A stretch of 41,111 bases of DNA, from the NCBI GenBank assembly GCA_003152315.1, contig PLZV01000051.1, forward strand, positions 126,467 to 167,577. The letters are read 5' to 3'. Of the stretch, positions 32,295-41,111 are shown piece after piece. This DNA comes from Verrucomicrobiota bacterium (lineage in GTDB: Bacteria > Verrucomicrobiota > Verrucomicrobiia > Palsa-1439). Positions within the stretch are counted from its first letter, which is position 1, and the number at the start of each line of letters is the position of its first letter. The notes under the pieces are model-generated. The model ran no database searches and was not told where the DNA came from. It saw only the letters and a program-made list of their open reading frames with translations. Made by a program: the position numbers and the translations under genes.

Positions 32295-34141
32295 GCCGCG
32301 ACGTCACCAATATCGTCATTGCCGGTCTCGGTGGCCAAGGTGTCATCAAAGCTTCCGACATCATCGCCGAGGCGGCAATCCGGGCCGGTTTCGAGGTCAA
32401 GAAGAGTGAACTCCACGGCATGAGCCAGCGTGGCGGCTCGGTTTCCAGTGATGTGCGGTTCGGTGTGAGTGTGTTGAGTCCCATGGTGCCGACGGGCGAG
32501 GCGGATTTCCTCGTCGTGGTGGACCCCGATCAAGTCGGCGTAAATCGCCATCAACTTCGCAACGGCGGTGTGCTCATTACGCCGTCGGTGATCGACGAGA
32601 AGCAGTTGACGGCGAAGAAGAGCCTCAACATTGCCCTGCTCGGCGAGTTGAGCCGGCATCTGCCGATTGCCGAGAAGGAATGGCTGGAGGCGATCCGCAC
32701 CAACCTGTCCCTGAAGCTGCAGGACGCAAATCTAAAGGCATTCGCGCTCGGTCGGGCCAATTGCGGTTCGGCATTGACCGTTGCGACTTCGGCCGTGCGC
32801 AGTAAGGCCCCGGTCTCCACGAGCGCCAGGCCCCGGCACCCGGCGAGCGAGCCGGACTTCATCCCGATTGAGAATTTGCGGGCCGTTCAATTACAGCGCC
32901 TGCAATTCATCGCGCGCCGGGCGTATGAGCGCGTGCCCTTGTACCGTCAACGCATGGACGGCAGTGGCGTGAAACCAGACGACATCCGTTCGCTCGACGA
33001 CATCACCCGGCTGCCATTCACGCAGAAAGCGGATTTGCGGGACACGTACCCGTTCGGCTTGTTCGCCAGCCCGTTGCGTGAGGTGGTTCGGCTGCACGCG
33101 TCGAGCGGGACGACAGGCAAACCGATTGTAGTGGCCTATACACGCGAGGATGTCGCCGTTTGGACCAACGTCATGATGCGGGCCTTCGCGTCCTACGGCC
33201 TGCACGAACACGATGTCATTCAAAACGCGTACGGATATGGATTATTCACGGGTGGACTCGGGGCGCATTACGGCGCCGAAGCCCTCGGCGCGACCGTGAT
33301 CCCCATTTCCGGCGGAAACACCGAACGCCAGATCATGGTGATGAAAGATTTCGGCGTCACCGCCATCTGTTGTACGCCGAGCTATTTTCTGCACTTGATC
33401 GAAAAGGCGCGGGAGATGGGCGAAGACCTGCGCCAACTGTCGGTCCGTGTCGGGGTTTTCGGCGCCGAACCGTGGACGGAAGGGATGCGCCAGCGGATCG
33501 AGGCCGAGAGTGGCATCAAAGCCTACGACATCTACGGCTTGTCGGAAATCGTGGGGCCCGGCGTCGGGGCGGAGTGCGAGCACCAGTGCGGACTCCACAT
33601 TTTTGAAGACCATTTCTATCCCGAAATCGTGGATCCACAAACCGGCGAATCGCTGCCCGACGGCGCTGAAGGGGAACTGGTGTTTACGACGTTGAGCAAG
33701 CTGGCGATGCCGATGATTCGGTACCGGACGCACGACATAACCGCCTTGATGGCCGAGCCGTGCGCTTGCGGGCGCACCATTCGTCGCATCCGTCGCATCA
33801 GCCGCCGTTCCGACGACATGCTCATTATTCGTGGGGTGAATGTGTTCCCATCGCAGATCGAAAGCGCCTTGCTCCGCATCGAACAAACGTTGCCGCATTA
33901 CCAGATTGTCCTCACGCGCGAGGGTGGCCTGGACCAGATGGAGGTGCATGTTGAGGTCACGCCCCAGGTTTTCAGTGATGAAGTGCGGGCGCTGGAAGAA
34001 CTCCATCGCAAGTTGACCCATGCGATCGAAACGGTCACGGGCATCCACATTCACGTTCGCCTCGTTGCGCCGCGGACGCTGCAACGCAGCGAGGGCAAAG
34101 CCAAACGCGTCCTGGATAAACGGAATGAGGCCCCCCGATGA
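32291..34141 (+). CDS. Fusion: IorB (beta subunit) with phenylacetate-CoA ligase
   Basis: One 616-residue chain with two enzymes. Residues 1-157 are the gamma/beta-type subunit of indolepyruvate ferredoxin oxidoreductase ([27 protein letters not shown]). Residues about 158-188 are an Ala/Ser/Pro-rich linker. Residues about 189-616 are an AMP-forming arylacetate-CoA ligase of the PaaK type (P-loop-like [41 protein letters not shown]). No frame break is visible and no start with a ribosome site is seen at the junction. Physical linkage suggests that arylacetyl-CoA made by the oxidoreductase passes to or from the ligase. Run backwards, the ligase would give ATP + arylacetate from AMP + PPi. Confidence 0.92.
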   Translation: MSRDVTNIVIAGLGGQGVIKASDIIAEAAIRAGFEVKKSELHGMSQRGGSVSSDVRFGVSVLSPMVPTGEADFLVVVDPDQVGVNRHQLRNGGVLITPSVIDEKQLTAKKSLNIALLGELSRHLPIAEKEWLEAIRTNLSLKLQDANLKAFALGRANCGSALTVATSAVRSKAPVSTSARPRHPASEPDFIPIENLRAVQLQRLQFIARRAYERVPLYRQRMDGSGVKPDDIRSLDDITRLPFTQKADLRDTYPFGLFASPLREVVRLHASSGTTGKPIVVAYTREDVAVWTNVMMRAFASYGLHEHDVIQNAYGYGLFTGGLGAHYGAEALGATVIPISGGNTERQIMVMKDFGVTAICCTPSYFLHLIEKAREMGEDLRQLSVRVGVFGAEPWTEGMRQRIEAESGIKAYDIYGLSEIVGPGVGAECEHQCGLHIFEDHFYPEIVDPQTGESLPDGAEGELVFTTLSKLAMPMIRYRTHDITALMAEPCACGRTIRRIRRISRRSDDMLIIRGVNVFPSQIESALLRIEQTLPHYQIVLTREGGLDQMEVHVEVTPQVFSDEVRALEELHRKLTHAIETVTGIHIHVRLVAPRTLQRSEGKAKRVLDKRNEAPR

Positions 34142-34548
34142 AACTCCATCAACTTTCACTATTCCTCGAAAACCGACCCGGCGAGCTTCGGCCCCCGATT
34201 CAAGCACTGGCGGACGCCGGCATCAACATACTCACGCTCTCGCTCGCGGACACCGAGCAGTTCGGCATCTTGCGGTTGATCGTGCGCGACTGGCAGAAAG
34301 CGAAGACCGTCCTGGAGAAAGCCGGCGTCGTTGCGAAGGTGACGGAGGTCGTCGCGGTTGAAGTACCCGACCGCCCGGGTGGCCTGGCGGCCCTGCTTGG
34401 CATCTTTGACCGGGCCAAACTCAACATCGAGTATATGTACGCCTTCAGCGAGAAGCGCGGCGATAAAGCCCTGATGGTTTTCCGCGTTGCGGACCCCGAT
34501 GCAGCGCTTCGCGCCCTGCAGGCCAGCGGCATCAACGTTGGCCTTTGA
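34138..34548 (+). CDS. Tandem ACT-domain protein
   Basis: A 136-residue protein made of two ACT domains. The first begins [13 protein letters not shown], the second [17 protein letters not shown], each with the ligand-loop pattern of amino-acid-binding ACT units. Such proteins accompany iorAB/paaK genes widely and probably sense aromatic amino acids or related ligands. It overlaps the fusion gene by ATGA. Confidence 0.9.
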   Translation: MKLHQLSLFLENRPGELRPPIQALADAGINILTLSLADTEQFGILRLIVRDWQKAKTVLEKAGVVAKVTEVVAVEVPDRPGGLAALLGIFDRAKLNIEYMYAFSEKRGDKALMVFRVADPDAALRALQASGINVGL

Positions 34549-34654
34549 GAAGCCATCGTGTGGCAGACCACCGAGACGACGGATCAGGCTCGCGAGAAAA
34601 GATTGCAGATCCCGGGGCGGAGAATTATCGTGCCTACGAACAGCGAGGAGGCTT

Positions 34655-35149
34655 ATGTCCAAGGTAGCGGTTTATCCTGGCGGTTTTGATCCGATCACCA
34701 ACGGCCATCTTGACATCGTCCGTCGGGCGTCGCAGATGTTTGACCGGGTGGTGGTCGCGGTCGCCACCAGCGCCGACAAACACCCGCTGTTTGATATCGA
34801 TGAGCGTATCGACATGGCGCAGAAGGCGGTCGCCGGACTGCGCAATGTCCGGGTGGACCGGATCGACGGGTTGCTGGTCAACTACGTGCGGCGCAAGGGG
34901 GCCACCGTGATTGTCCGTGGATTGCGCGCGGTGTCGGACTTCGAGTTTGAATTCCAGTTGGCCCTCATGAACCGCAAGTTGGATTCGCGAATCGAGACAA
35001 TTTTCCTCATGACGAAGGACGAATATACGTTCATCAGTTCGCGGCTGGTGAAGGAAATCAGCCAATTGGGCGGGGACGTGAGCGGTTTCGTTCCTCGCGG
35101 GGTCAAGCACACCTTGGCCCGTAAGTTCGGCGCCGCGCGATTACGGTGA
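34655..35149 (+). CDS. coaD: Phosphopantetheine adenylyltransferase
   Basis: Fourth step of CoA synthesis: ATP + 4'-phosphopantetheine to dephospho-CoA + PPi. The 164 aa show the nucleotidyltransferase motif YPGGFDPITNGHLDIV near the N-terminus, GLRAVSDFEFEFQ in the middle and the ISSRLVKEI stretch near the end. GAGGAGG lies just upstream of ATG 34655; the frame is open upstream, but the family starts here. Placement at the end of a CoA-thioester gene set may supply CoA for the oxidoreductases. Confidence 0.95.
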   Translation: MSKVAVYPGGFDPITNGHLDIVRRASQMFDRVVVAVATSADKHPLFDIDERIDMAQKAVAGLRNVRVDRIDGLLVNYVRRKGATVIVRGLRAVSDFEFEFQLALMNRKLDSRIETIFLMTKDEYTFISSRLVKEISQLGGDVSGFVPRGVKHTLARKFGAARLR

Positions 35150-35157
35150 GGCCTGTA

Positions 35158-35574
35158 ATGGAATCGATCGAACAATTCTTTCAGCGGGACCAGTACGCGA
35201 AGCATTGCGGCATTGAGTTGGTATCCGTTTCCCCCGGACGTGCCGTGGCGAAGATGCGACTGCAACCCTGGCATCTGAACGCGGTGGGCAGCGCACAAGG
35301 CGGAGCCATCTTCACCCTGGCCGACTTTGCGTTTGCGGCCGCGTCCAATGCGCATGGGACCGTAGCGGTAGGGATCAATGTCAGCATCACCTATCTGAAG
35401 GGAGTGCAGTCGGGGGTGTTGACGGCTGAGGCGCGGGAGGTGGGGCTGAATCCCAAGCTCGGAAGTTACACGGTTGATATCCGGGACGAGACGAGCGCGC
35501 TCATTGCCGTCTTCCAAGGGCTGGTCTATCGCAAGAGTGAAAGTCTTGAGTCGGTGGTGCAGCGCGGTAGTTGA
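35158..35574 (+). CDS. PaaI-like hotdog thioesterase
   Basis: A 138-residue hotdog protein. The PaaI/YdiI-type active-site stretch is NAVGSAQGGAIFTLADFAFAAA (about 40-61), followed by the substrate-loop SITYLKGV. It probably releases acids such as arylacetate from CoA. ATG 35158 has GAGG 6 nt upstream; a GTG at 35146 overlapping the coaD stop is possible. It is the last gene before a 300-bp gap. Confidence 0.88.
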   Translation: MESIEQFFQRDQYAKHCGIELVSVSPGRAVAKMRLQPWHLNAVGSAQGGAIFTLADFAFAAASNAHGTVAVGINVSITYLKGVQSGVLTAEAREVGLNPKLGSYTVDIRDETSALIAVFQGLVYRKSESLESVVQRGS

Positions 35575-35875
35575 CCAAGCGGCGTGATGTCGCGCACGAC
35601 CATCCTGTCAGTTTCTCCTCGGCAAGATCATCACCGAATAGTCTTGCAGACATAATGCTTACAGGCATATAAGTTAACGGATCACCCCGCTTGTAGGGTC
35701 GCCTCCCGACCCCAACCAATCCGTCTGCGCGAGGCTAGGAGTACTGTAGCAAAAGCCAAAAGTGAGGCACCACGTCTGGAGACGTTCGATCTCTAGAATG
35801 GGCTACCCCCATTACATACTGTCACCGTTACGGTGCTCTGTTGCTTCCTAACCTCGCCCAAAATGAGAGGGTGTC
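35575..35875. other. Intergenic region between thioesterase and barrel protein
   Basis: No credible gene is seen. It holds a weak sigma-70-like pair TTGCAG-18-TATAAG (35644-35673), about 200 bp before the barrel gene. It also holds a GC-rich inverted repeat at 35696-35712. No copy of the TGACA dyad and no -24/-12 element was found here, so the downstream genes are probably outside the proposed regulon. Confidence 0.4.
35696..35712. repeat. GC-rich inverted repeat GGGTCG-N5-CGACCC
   Basis: A 6-bp perfect inverted repeat with a 5-base loop, within a TAGGGTCGCCTCCCGACCC stretch. It could be a transcription terminator hairpin (no T-run follows) or one copy of a dispersed palindromic repeat. No second copy occurs in the intergenic parts I read. 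Confidence 0.4.
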
Positions 35876-37447
35876 ATGAGAATCAAAACACTCCCGTTAG
35901 CGTCGGCTTTGTTGGCGTTCGCGTTTGTCGCGACCGCCGTCCGGGCCCAAACATCGGCTACAGCAAATGCGGCAGACGCTTTCAGCGCGGGGCCGGCGGC
36001 GGCAAAGCCCTGCACGTTTGACGAGTGCGTCAAAGAGATCAAGCAACCCGTAGACTGGTTCAGTTGGGGGGGCGATTTTCGGGTGCGGAACGAGTACTTC
36101 AACAATGCGCTGAGCCTGACGACTGATCCTCACCTGAGCCCGCTGTTTGCTCCCGTGCATGAACAGGACTATTTTCGCTATCGCGGCCGGCTTTGGGCCA
36201 GCTTCTTGCCGACAGACGGTCTGAGTTTGAACGTCCGGCTGGCCGCTGAACCGCGGGAGTTCATGAAACCCGCGACCGTGGACACATTCTACCAGCACTC
36301 CGGCATGCAATGGCGCTACGGGATTATTGACAACCTCAACGCGCAATGGAAGAAACCATTGGACCTGCCTGCCACCTTGACCGTTGGTCGCCAGGATATT
36401 TTCCTGGGTGACGGCTGGCTGGTAGGAGATGGCACGCCCGAGGATGGGTCCTTTACCTATTTCCTCGATTCCGCCCGCTTGACCTACGATCTCAATGAAC
36501 AGCACACCACCATTGATGCCATCGGGATTGACCAGTACGCCCGGCCGGACGCCTGGCTACCCACCCTCGGAGCTTCCGGTTCCGTGCCCGGCGACCCGGA
36601 AGGCCTCCTCTTGACCGATCAAAACGAAAAGGGCGCCATCCTGTGGATTGCCAACAAGAGTCTGGCGGAGGCCAATCTGGACGGCTACTTCATTTACAAA
36701 CATGATTCTCGCCTCAACAATCCGCCGGCCGCCACCTTTGGAGATAATGCCGATATCTATACACTCGGTGGTCGCGTCTCGGGTTTATTGGAAGACCACT
36801 GGAAGTATTCGGTCGAAGGCGCCTATCAGTTCGGAGAAAAACAGGATCCGGAACTCAACCAGGGTGGCAATAACCCCGTGCTCTCCCCATCCGCCGAGAC
36901 CACTGGCTTCCGCGACGTCAGAGCTTTTGGTGTGAACAGCAAGCTCAGTTATCTCTTCAAAGATCAATGGAACAACCAGCTCAGTTTCTCCTACGAATTC
37001 CTTTCCGGGGATGATCCAAAAACCGGGAACGACGAGATGTTCGACGTGCTGTGGGGGCGATGGCCGCGCTGGAGCGAAATGTACAACATTTACAGCTATG
37101 TCCCCGAAACGCGCGTTGGCCAAACCGCCAATCTCCACCGCTTCGGCCCGACCTGGAGCCTGAATCCCATCAAAGACATGGACTTCAGCCTCACCTACTT
37201 CGCTTTGCTTGCTGACCAGGACGTGCCCACACGACCGTTAAACCAAGCCTTCGGCCTCCCGGCGACAGACACGCCGTTCTCCAACAACGGTAACTTTCGC
37301 GGCCATTACCTCCAAGCTGTCCTCAAATACAAGTTCACCAAGAACCTGAGTGGTCATCTCTGGAGCGAATTCCTCTTACCGGGCGACTACTACGTCAGCC
37401 GGAACCTGGTGGATTTCCTGCGCGCGGAATTGATGTTCAGCTTCTAG
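35876..37447 (+). CDS. Outer-membrane beta-barrel protein (alginate-export-like)
   Basis: A 523-residue secreted barrel. A signal peptide is seen (MRIKTLPLASALLAFAFVATAVRAQ, cleavage near residue 25). It then resembles the alginate-export/porin-type family: WFSWGGDFRVRNEYF, YFRYRGRLWASF, LTVGRQDIFLGDG, and strongly alternating aromatic strands up to the last residues AELMFSF, with the terminal Phe expected of an outer-membrane protein. GAGAGG lies 5 nt before ATG 35876. It shows the organism has an outer membrane. The substrate is unknown. Confidence 0.8.
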   Translation: MRIKTLPLASALLAFAFVATAVRAQTSATANAADAFSAGPAAAKPCTFDECVKEIKQPVDWFSWGGDFRVRNEYFNNALSLTTDPHLSPLFAPVHEQDYFRYRGRLWASFLPTDGLSLNVRLAAEPREFMKPATVDTFYQHSGMQWRYGIIDNLNAQWKKPLDLPATLTVGRQDIFLGDGWLVGDGTPEDGSFTYFLDSARLTYDLNEQHTTIDAIGIDQYARPDAWLPTLGASGSVPGDPEGLLLTDQNEKGAILWIANKSLAEANLDGYFIYKHDSRLNNPPAATFGDNADIYTLGGRVSGLLEDHWKYSVEGAYQFGEKQDPELNQGGNNPVLSPSAETTGFRDVRAFGVNSKLSYLFKDQWNNQLSFSYEFLSGDDPKTGNDEMFDVLWGRWPRWSEMYNIYSYVPETRVGQTANLHRFGPTWSLNPIKDMDFSLTYFALLADQDVPTRPLNQAFGLPATDTPFSNNGNFRGHYLQAVLKYKFTKNLSGHLWSEFLLPGDYYVSRNLVDFLRAELMFSF

Positions 37448-37714
37448 GGCCGCTCCGGCAGGATGTTGTTCTGGGATCAGGAAACCGAAACCATCGACCG
37501 CGCCCGGAAGAATGTTAGCTTGTTTTCCGGTGGCCCTGTTGGTATAAGGGTTTTGCGGCAGCTGGACTTTCGAAGGCGAACTGATGAAGTTAAACCCACG
37601 ATGGTTTGGTTGGGCGTTTGTCCTTCTTCGACTTTTGCAGGATCAGGCCGCCATGCTCACGGACCTCTGCGTTGTAAACAATTCCCCAACATTTAATCGA
37701 GCACGACCCGTGCA
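37448..37714. other. Intergenic region before the amylase
   Basis: A 267-bp stretch without a convincing gene. A small open frame at 37463-37696 has no ribosome site or recognisable product. A weak CCCT/AGGG hairpin followed by four T (around 37540-37555) is too small to call a terminator. Confidence 0.35.
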
Positions 37715-40700
37715 ATGAGAAGCCTCTTCATCGCTATCGGGCTTTTGCTCGCCACCGCCGCCCTCGCCGCGCCGTTTCCGTCGCCTGCGGACTGGCGCGA
37801 CGAGAATATCTATTTCATTTTCCTGGATCGGTTCTACGACGGCGATCCCTCCAACAACAATGTCGAAAGTGCGCACGGAGCACCCTATTCGCCGAGTGAC
37901 GCCCACGCCATCCATGGCGGCGACCTGAGAGGCGTCCAGCAAAAGCTCGACTACATCAAGTCGCTTGGCGCGACCGCCATTTGGGTCACCCCCCTCGTGT
38001 ACAACGTCGGTAACTCCGCGTTTCACGGCTACGGGGCGCAGGATTTTTACCAGCTGGCGCCGCACTGGGGCACGATGACTGACCTGTCGAACATGGTCAA
38101 CGCAGCACATTCGCGCGGGATCATGGTCATTCTGGATATTGTCTGCAATCATAGCGGCGATCTCATTGACAGTGGCGACGCCGGTTACCCGAATTTCCTG
38201 GCACCGCCGTCGGGGTACAACATGCGGTACACCAATCCCAGCCAACAACACGCGCCGCCATTCAACATCACCAACGCCACGCCACCGACTTTCACGTCCA
38301 TTTTCCATAACAACGGTGCGATACAGAATTTCGGCATCACCCAGCAGGTGGTGCTGGGAGAATTGTCCAGCCTGGACGATTTTGCCACCGAGACGACGTA
38401 CGTCCGCACCAACATGATGAACATCTATACCAACTGGGTTGGTATCGCCGACCTCGATGGTTTTCGCATCGATACGGTGAAGCACGTGGACTATGGTTTC
38501 TGGCAGTACTGGTGCCCGCAAATCCACCAGTATGCCACCTCCATCGGCAAATCGAACTTCTTCATGTTCGGCGAAGTATTCGATAGCAACGAGGCGTTGG
38601 TGGGTTCTTATACGGGCACGATGGGTGGCGGCCCGTACAAGCTGGATTCCTCACTGGACTACCCGCTCTATGACACCGTCAACTCCGTCTTCGCCACCGC
38701 CTCGGGCAACACGCAGCAGATCGAAAACCATTACAACGCCATCGCAGCGAACTACGACACCAACGCCTGGTATCGACTCGTCACGTTCCTTGACAATCAC
38801 GACAATCCGCGCTTCCTGAGTTCGAGCGCTGCCAACGATAACACCAACCGGCTCGGCGTCGCGCTGGAGTTTCTGTATACCTCGCGGGGCATTCCATGCC
38901 TCTATTACGGTACGGAGCAGGCGTTCGACGGCACTACCGACCCAAACAATCGTGAAGACATGTTTGACGGCCAATTCGAACAAGGCCCATCACTCGGCGA
39001 CAATTTCAACGAGACACACCCGCTCTTTCAGCTGGTCGCCCGGCTCAATAACTACCGCCGCCTCTACCAATCGCTGCGCCGCGGCGTGCACAACAATCGC
39101 TGGAACACCGCCAGCGGCCCGGGCCTGTTTGCCTACTCCCGCGTCTTCAGCAATGAAGAGGTGTTTGTCGTCTTCAATACCGCAAGTTCCACCCAGACGC
39201 TCAGCAATCGTTCGACCATCTATCCGTCCGGTACCGTGCTCGTCAACCTGCTCGACACGAACGAAACCATTGTCGTTACCGCCATTACCAACACGACGCC
39301 GCAGATATCGGTGCCCAGCATGACCGCGAAGATCTTCATCGCGCAATCGCTGGTGCAGCCGCTCGATCCCGTCGTGATCAGCCAAAGCCCGGCGCACGCG
39401 GCGACCTGCATCTCAGCTTCCGCGTCGATTGTGCTGCAATTCAGCAAATCGATGGATCCCAGCTCGGTTCAGACAGCGTTCTCCGTGACGCCGGCGACGC
39501 CGGGCACTTTCACGTGGAACACGCTTCACGATACCATGACGTTTACGCCGAGCACTGCCTGGCCCACGTTCACCACGAATCTGGTTCACGTGGCAGCCAC
39601 CGCGATGGATTCGGTCGATGGCAATTCGCTCTACGCGCCGTTCGACACTTACTTCGTGACATCCACCACCAATACAATCACCACCAGTTCCTCGCCTGCC
39701 GGTGGGGGCACGACCAGTGGCGGCGGTACGGTGAACTGCGGGTCGAACATCACCGTCTGTGCGACGCCAAACTCCTGCTACAGCTTCGTGTACTGGACAC
39801 GGAACAGTAGTCTGGCCAGCACCTCAGTCTGCTATAGCTTTTTCGTAACGAGCAATGAAACCGTGGTGGCGAATTTTGCGAACGGGCAGGAGGCCCTGGC
39901 GATTGACACCGCTGCTGATCCCGCTTACAGCGGCACCAACGGCTGGTCGAATGGCGGTAACGGTGGCATCGGATTCGACCCATGGGTGTTGATGGAGACA
40001 AGCACCTCGGGCAATAGAAACGGCTTCTTCATTGGCTTGTCCACCAGCGACTCACCTCATGTGCCACCTGGAATCGACGCCGGCGGCAAGTCGTGGGGCC
40101 TCTACGCGAACAGTACCAACACCGCGGCGGCGTTTCGGGAATTTGATATCGGTCCAGTGCAAGTCGGAGGGCAACTCCTGATCGACATGGACAACGGCTT
40201 AAACGAAGTGGCCGACTCGGCTGTGGGATTCGCCCTGCGCAACGGTGACGCCACGAACAGCCCGGCGGACTACACCACGGGCGCCCGCCTCCAGTTCTAC
40301 CTGGCCGGTGGCGACGCCGATTACACGGTCGTTGACGCTACGGGTGCTTACGACAGCGGAGTGCCGTTGACGTACACGGGGTTGCATTTGATCTTCGCAC
40401 CGGGCACGAATGATAGTTATACGCTGACAATCATCACGTACGGAAGTGGCGCGACCAATATCATCAGCGGCACCTTGGGAGGCACGCCGAGCAGCACGCT
40501 GGACAGCATTGCCTTGTTTAACAACAACGGCGGTCCCGGCGGTTCTCACAACGTTTTCTTCAACTCGCTGTCGGTGGCCAACTTCACGCCGATCACCTAC
40601 ACGATCAACACCAGTTCCTCGCCGGCTGGTGGCGGTTCCACAAGCGGCGGTGGCACCGAGACCTGTGGCACGACCGTGACGGTGGTGGCGACAGCCAACA

Positions 40701-41111
40701 TTGGCTACGACTTTGTGAATTGGACGGAAGGCGGAATGGTGGCAAGCACGTCAGCGAGCTATAGCTTCACGGCGAACACCAATCGCACTTTGGCGGCGAA
40801 TTTTACGCCGACTGTCTGCAGCTTCACGCTTTCTTCAACCGGTACAAACATGTCTGCTGCAGAAGGCAGCGGCAGTGTGGGCGTGAGCACAGGTAGCGGT
40901 TGCAGTTGGACGGCCACCAGCAACGTTGGCTGGCTGACCATTACTTCCGGCAGCAGCGGCACAGGGAACGGCACGGTTAATTACGCGGTGGACGTCAACC
41001 CTGGCGCCGCTTTGCGCATCAGGACAATGACCATCGCTGGTCAGACGTTTACGGTGACACAGGCGGGTGGCCCCACCCCTCCCGTTGTTGTTCTGACCGC
41101 GCCGACCTCGG
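37715..41111 (+). CDS. Secreted GH13 alpha-amylase with InlB-like and BACON repeats (3' end cut by window edge)
   Basis: Extracellular starch/alpha-glucan hydrolase; 1132 residues are visible and the frame is open to the window end. A signal peptide lies at residues 1-18. The GH13 barrel follows, with VNAAHSRGIMVILDIVCNHS, nucleophile Asp253 in DGFRIDTVKH, acid/base Glu287 in FMFGEVFD and Asp363 in FLDNHDNP. After a C-terminal beta domain come a Big-type Ig-like domain (about 550-645), two InlB-like beta-repeats (39672-39867 and 40594-40803) around a possible lectin-like segment, then a BACON-type domain (CSWTATSNVGWLTI). No Shine-Dalgarno is obvious. The long modular tail suggests surface attachment or substrate binding. 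Confidence 0.9.
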   Translation, partial: MRSLFIAIGLLLATAALAAPFPSPADWRDENIYFIFLDRFYDGDPSNNNVESAHGAPYSPSDAHAIHGGDLRGVQQKLDYIKSLGATAIWVTPLVYNVGNSAFHGYGAQDFYQLAPHWGTMTDLSNMVNAAHSRGIMVILDIVCNHSGDLIDSGDAGYPNFLAPPSGYNMRYTNPSQQHAPPFNITNATPPTFTSIFHNNGAIQNFGITQQVVLGELSSLDDFATETTYVRTNMMNIYTNWVGIADLDGFRIDTVKHVDYGFWQYWCPQIHQYATSIGKSNFFMFGEVFDSNEALVGSYTGTMGGGPYKLDSSLDYPLYDTVNSVFATASGNTQQIENHYNAIAANYDTNAWYRLVTFLDNHDNPRFLSSSAANDNTNRLGVALEFLYTSRGIPCLYYGTEQAFDGTTDPNNREDMFDGQFEQGPSLGDNFNETHPLFQLVARLNNYRRLYQSLRRGVHNNRWNTASGPGLFAYSRVFSNEEVFVVFNTASSTQTLSNRSTIYPSGTVLVNLLDTNETIVVTAITNTTPQISVPSMTAKIFIAQSLVQPLDPVVISQSPAHAATCISASASIVLQFSKSMDPSSVQTAFSVTPATPGTFTWNTLHDTMTFTPSTAWPTFTTNLVHVAATAMDSVDGNSLYAPFDTYFVTSTTNTITTSSSPAGGGTTSGGGTVNCGSNITVCATPNSCYSFVYWTRNSSLASTSVCYSFFVTSNETVVANFANGQEALAIDTAADPAYSGTNGWSNGGNGGIGFDPWVLMETSTSGNRNGFFIGLSTSDSPHVPPGIDAGGKSWGLYANSTNTAAAFREFDIGPVQVGGQLLIDMDNGLNEVADSAVGFALRNGDATNSPADYTTGARLQFYLAGGDADYTVVDATGAYDSGVPLTYTGLHLIFAPGTNDSYTLTIITYGSGATNIISGTLGGTPSSTLDSIALFNNNGGPGGSHNVFFNSLSVANFTPITYTINTSSSPAGGGSTSGGGTETCGTTVTVVATANIGYDFVNWTEGGMVASTSASYSFTANTNRTLAANFTPTVCSFTLSSTGTNMSAAEGSGSVGVSTGSGCSWTATSNVGWLTITSGSSGTGNGTVNYAVDVNPGAALRIRTMTIAGQTFTVTQAGGPTPPVVVLTAPTS
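39672..40803 (+). repeat. Two InlB-like repeat copies inside the amylase gene
   Basis: Copies at about 39672-39867 and 40594-40803 share the coding pattern TSSSPAGGG-TSGGGT, then a Cys-containing strand, an F-x-x-W-T stretch and a final ANF. The DNA is also similar (both contain accagttcctcgcc). They are separated by a 730-bp unique segment. Confidence 0.75.

Noticed and set aside
33242-34207. A 321-codon minus-strand frame opposite the ligase domain
   Set aside because: It is antisense to the conserved phenylacetate-CoA ligase with no family features; treated as a shadow.
35696-35712. Inverted repeat as a phage or element attachment site
   Set aside because: No integrase, tRNA or direct repeat is nearby; a hairpin or dispersed repeat is simpler.
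37463-37696. A 77-codon open frame before the amylase
   Set aside because: No ribosome site, odd composition and no recognisable product.
37643-38527. A 294-codon minus-strand frame opposite the amylase start
   Set aside because: It is antisense to the signal peptide and GH13 catalytic domain, with no known motif.

Overview
The window is a GC-rich bacterial chromosome segment of about 41 kb. It reads as an anaerobic energy-metabolism island from a Gram-negative fermenter: an outer-membrane barrel is present, and genes are packed with ATGA/GTGA start-stop overlaps. The mix of an ADP-forming acetyl-CoA synthetase, a HydABCSL-type hydrogenase and a large secreted amylase with InlB-like and BACON repeats suggests the PVC group, perhaps Verrucomicrobiota. 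That placement is an impression from gene content, not a proof. I see no tRNA, rRNA, CRISPR array, integrase or insertion sequence.

Layout. (1) 1-2487, minus strand: a globin-coupled PAS histidine kinase and an NtrC-family sigma-54 response regulator cut by the window edge. (2) 2595-6059: a P1B-type metal ATPase (minus strand) diverging from a HupE-type nickel permease and a GNAT acetyltransferase. (3) 6275-18539, plus strand: ADP-forming acetyl-CoA synthetase, three small signalling-type proteins (CBS-HATPase, DRTGG, HATPase), a five-subunit electron-bifurcating-type [NiFe] hydrogenase (HydC, a cysteine-free ferredoxin-like protein, HydB, HydA, HydS, HydL), a maturation protease, HypA and an adenylate kinase. 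(4) 18583-19548, minus strand: a CPBP-family membrane protease. (5) 19889-35574, plus strand: hypB-F-C-D-E, pyruvate:ferredoxin oxidoreductase, a dihydroorotate dehydrogenase-like protein, an unknown protein, a hotdog thioesterase, IorA, an IorB-phenylacetate-CoA ligase fusion, a double ACT protein, CoaD and a PaaI-like thioesterase. (6) 35876-41111: an outer-membrane barrel protein and a secreted GH13 amylase that runs off the window.

How it works together (inference from families). 2-Oxoacid oxidoreductases (NifJ; IorA/IorB) produce acyl-CoA and reduced ferredoxin. The hydrogenase can dispose of ferredoxin and NADH electrons together as H2. The ADP-forming synthetase turns acyl-CoA into acid plus ATP. 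HupE, the P-type ATPase and the Hyp proteins handle metal supply and NiFe-site assembly.

The most interesting signal is regulatory. Three intergenic regions (4551-4874, 6060-6274, 19549-19888) each carry two copies of a TGACA-N3-TGTC dyad whose starts are exactly 30 bp apart. Each pair lies about 95-170 bp from a good sigma-54 -24/-12 element. A perfect copy of the dyad also overlaps the likely promoter of the sensor kinase gene. I propose that the globin-kinase/NtrC pair controls the whole island through these sites. Two of the three regions also carry a Rex/CRP-like palindrome.
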